Assembly: GCA_026003835.1 (NCBI GenBank)
Contig: BPHZ01000005.1
Span: 124,001-188,000 of the forward strand
Direction of reading: 5' to 3'
Length of the DNA stretch: 64,000 nucleotides
DNA from: Herpetosiphonaceae bacterium
GTDB taxonomy: Bacteria > Chloroflexota > Chloroflexia > Chloroflexales > Herpetosiphonaceae
Every line of letters starts with the position of its first letter. Position 1 is the first letter of the stretch. The position numbers were made by a program, and so were the translations under genes. A model generated the notes under the pieces. That model saw nothing but the letters and a program-made list of their open reading frames with translations, made no database searches and had not been told where the DNA came from. Positions 63,338-64,000 of this stretch are shown piece after piece.

Positions 63338-64000
63338 TCAGGTGACAAGCGCGCGCAGCGCCCAGTCACCGAAGTCCTCACCCGGCAAGCGCTCGCGCCG
63401 CCACTGATCCAGCATCTGTGCCAGGACATCAGCCAGTACTTCAGCGCGTACATCGGCACGGTAGAGCTTCGCCAATCGCGTCCCGGCGAAGCTGCCGCCG
63501 GTGTAGATAGTATAGAGGCCAAGGCTGCGGCCGACAATACCGATCTCGGCTGTGGGCGGGCGTGAGCAAGCATTGGGGCAGCCGCTCATGCGAATCCAGA
63601 CGCGCTCATTGCCGTAGCCGCGCCGTTCCAGCTCGGCGATAACGTCGGGCAGATAGCGCTCGCTTTCGGCGACGGCAAGGCCGCAAGTTGGCAGCGCGGG
63701 GCAGGCCATGGCGTAGCGGCGCAGCGTGCTAAGCCCATCGTCGCCGGTTGAGAGCCGGTAGTAGGCGAGCAGCGCCTCAACCCGGGGCTTATCTGCCGCG
63801 CTGATGTTTGCCAGCACAATATTCTGGTGAGCGGTGAGCCTGATCTCCGGCCGAAACTTCTCGACGATAGCTCGCAGCCCTTGCTTCGCCGGACGGCCAT
63901 CGGTATCCTTGATGCGGCCATTCTCCACCCAGATGCCCACCAGCCAGCGCCCATCGGCCTGCCGCTGCCAGCCCAGATGATCGTGAACCTGATACTCTCC
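63338..64000 (-). CDS. Siroheme [4Fe-4S] sulfite/nitrite reductase, C-terminal part (5' end outside window)
   Basis: The frame is open to the right edge; GTG at 63940 is internal (upstream codons read 'DHLGWQRQADGRWLVGIWVEN'). It carries the siroheme/[4Fe-4S] signatures Cys-x5-Cys ('CPALPTCGLA') and Cys-x3-Cys ('SGCPNACSRPPTAEIGIVG'), and the half-domain start 'LRAIVEKFRPEIRLTAHQNIVLANIS'. It ends about 220 residues later, normal for the second half. The enzyme reduces sulfite to sulfide or nitrite to ammonia. Sulfite versus nitrite cannot be decided from this half. Confidence 0.88.
   Translation of the reverse strand, partial: GEYQVHDHLGWQRQADGRWLVGIWVENGRIKDTDGRPAKQGLRAIVEKFRPEIRLTAHQNIVLANISAADKPRVEALLAYYRLSTGDDGLSTLRRYAMACPALPTCGLAVAESERYLPDVIAELERRGYGNERVWIRMSGCPNACSRPPTAEIGIVGRSLGLYTIYTGGSFAGTRLAKLYRADVRAEVLADVLAQMLDQWRRERLPGEDFGDWALRALVT

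Overview
The window is bacterial chromosome, G+C-rich and densely coded on both strands. I see no phage structural genes, transposase or CRISPR array. The gene content best fits a filamentous-type Chloroflexota (Chloroflexales/Roseiflexus-like relatives). The signs are an SBBP-repeat surface protein, Thr/Pro-rich lipoproteins, fragments of BTAD-type activators, an 'LQRTVGNRALQ' secreted-type protein, a MoxR/DUF58/DUF4129 cluster, and a lipoprotein sortase. This placement is inference; there is no rRNA in the window.

Layout. 0-3.4 kb: C-terminal part of a large SBBP-repeat protein with a gingipain-like (C25) domain. 3.4-6.9 kb: osmoprotectant (OpuC-type) ABC operon, then fmt. 8.1-16.4 kb: five co-directional genes (MDR dehydrogenase, SPFH protein, PfkB kinase, REC-GGDEF-REC regulator, giant TPR protein). 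16.5-18.2 kb: ComEC-like pseudo-metallohydrolase, ridA and a YraN protein on the minus strand. 18.3-21.5 kb: a decayed island with two BTAD-regulator fragments, a BNR-repeat pseudogene and one intact AT-richer gene for a possible exported effector ending in a polybasic CIIC tail. 21.7-25.6 kb: B12-binding radical SAM protein, an alpha/beta hydrolase fused to a cyclic-nucleotide domain, and a small membrane protein. 25.8-33.3 kb: minus-strand run with a glycine-zipper stress protein, DUF92, SRPBCC, two split-barrel flavoproteins, a ComB phosphatase, selD with an in-frame selenocysteine UGA, and ligA. 33.6-45 kb: sortase, DUF2007, secF/secD, CNNM transporter, cdd, prs, glmU, tRNA-Gln and an acyltransferase/serine-hydrolase fusion. 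Four of these (secD, cdd, CNNM, acyltransferase) carry frameshifts, so this stretch is either poorly sequenced or decaying. 45-46 kb: no convincing gene, but a very strong terminator. 46-49 kb: crcB-DUF190 fluoride pair and two glycosyltransferases. 49-55 kb: TerC, DUF3048 lipoprotein and the DUF4129-DUF58-MoxR operon. 55-60.8 kb: compact DarA-like protein overlapping a glycosyltransferase, SH3b protein, ClpB-D2-like ATPase and Hsp70-like ATPase. 60.9-62.8 kb: leader-peptide/attenuator region and an ABC-F protein. 62.9-64 kb: small unknown protein and the C-terminal part of a siroheme sulfite/nitrite reductase.

Most distinctive observations: (1) selD is longer than a simple ORF call gives, 349 codons with Sec at position 18 and a SECIS-like hairpin; (2) an apparent ribosome-mediated attenuator before the ABC-F gene, with a leader ORF whose sequence can pair with the terminator's 3' arm; (3) the candidate effector with a prenylation-like C-terminus inside a degraded island; (4) a family of dispersed intergenic hairpins, some of which probably act as terminators; (5) a cluster of frameshifted housekeeping genes. 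All assignments come from reading motifs by eye; no database search was run.
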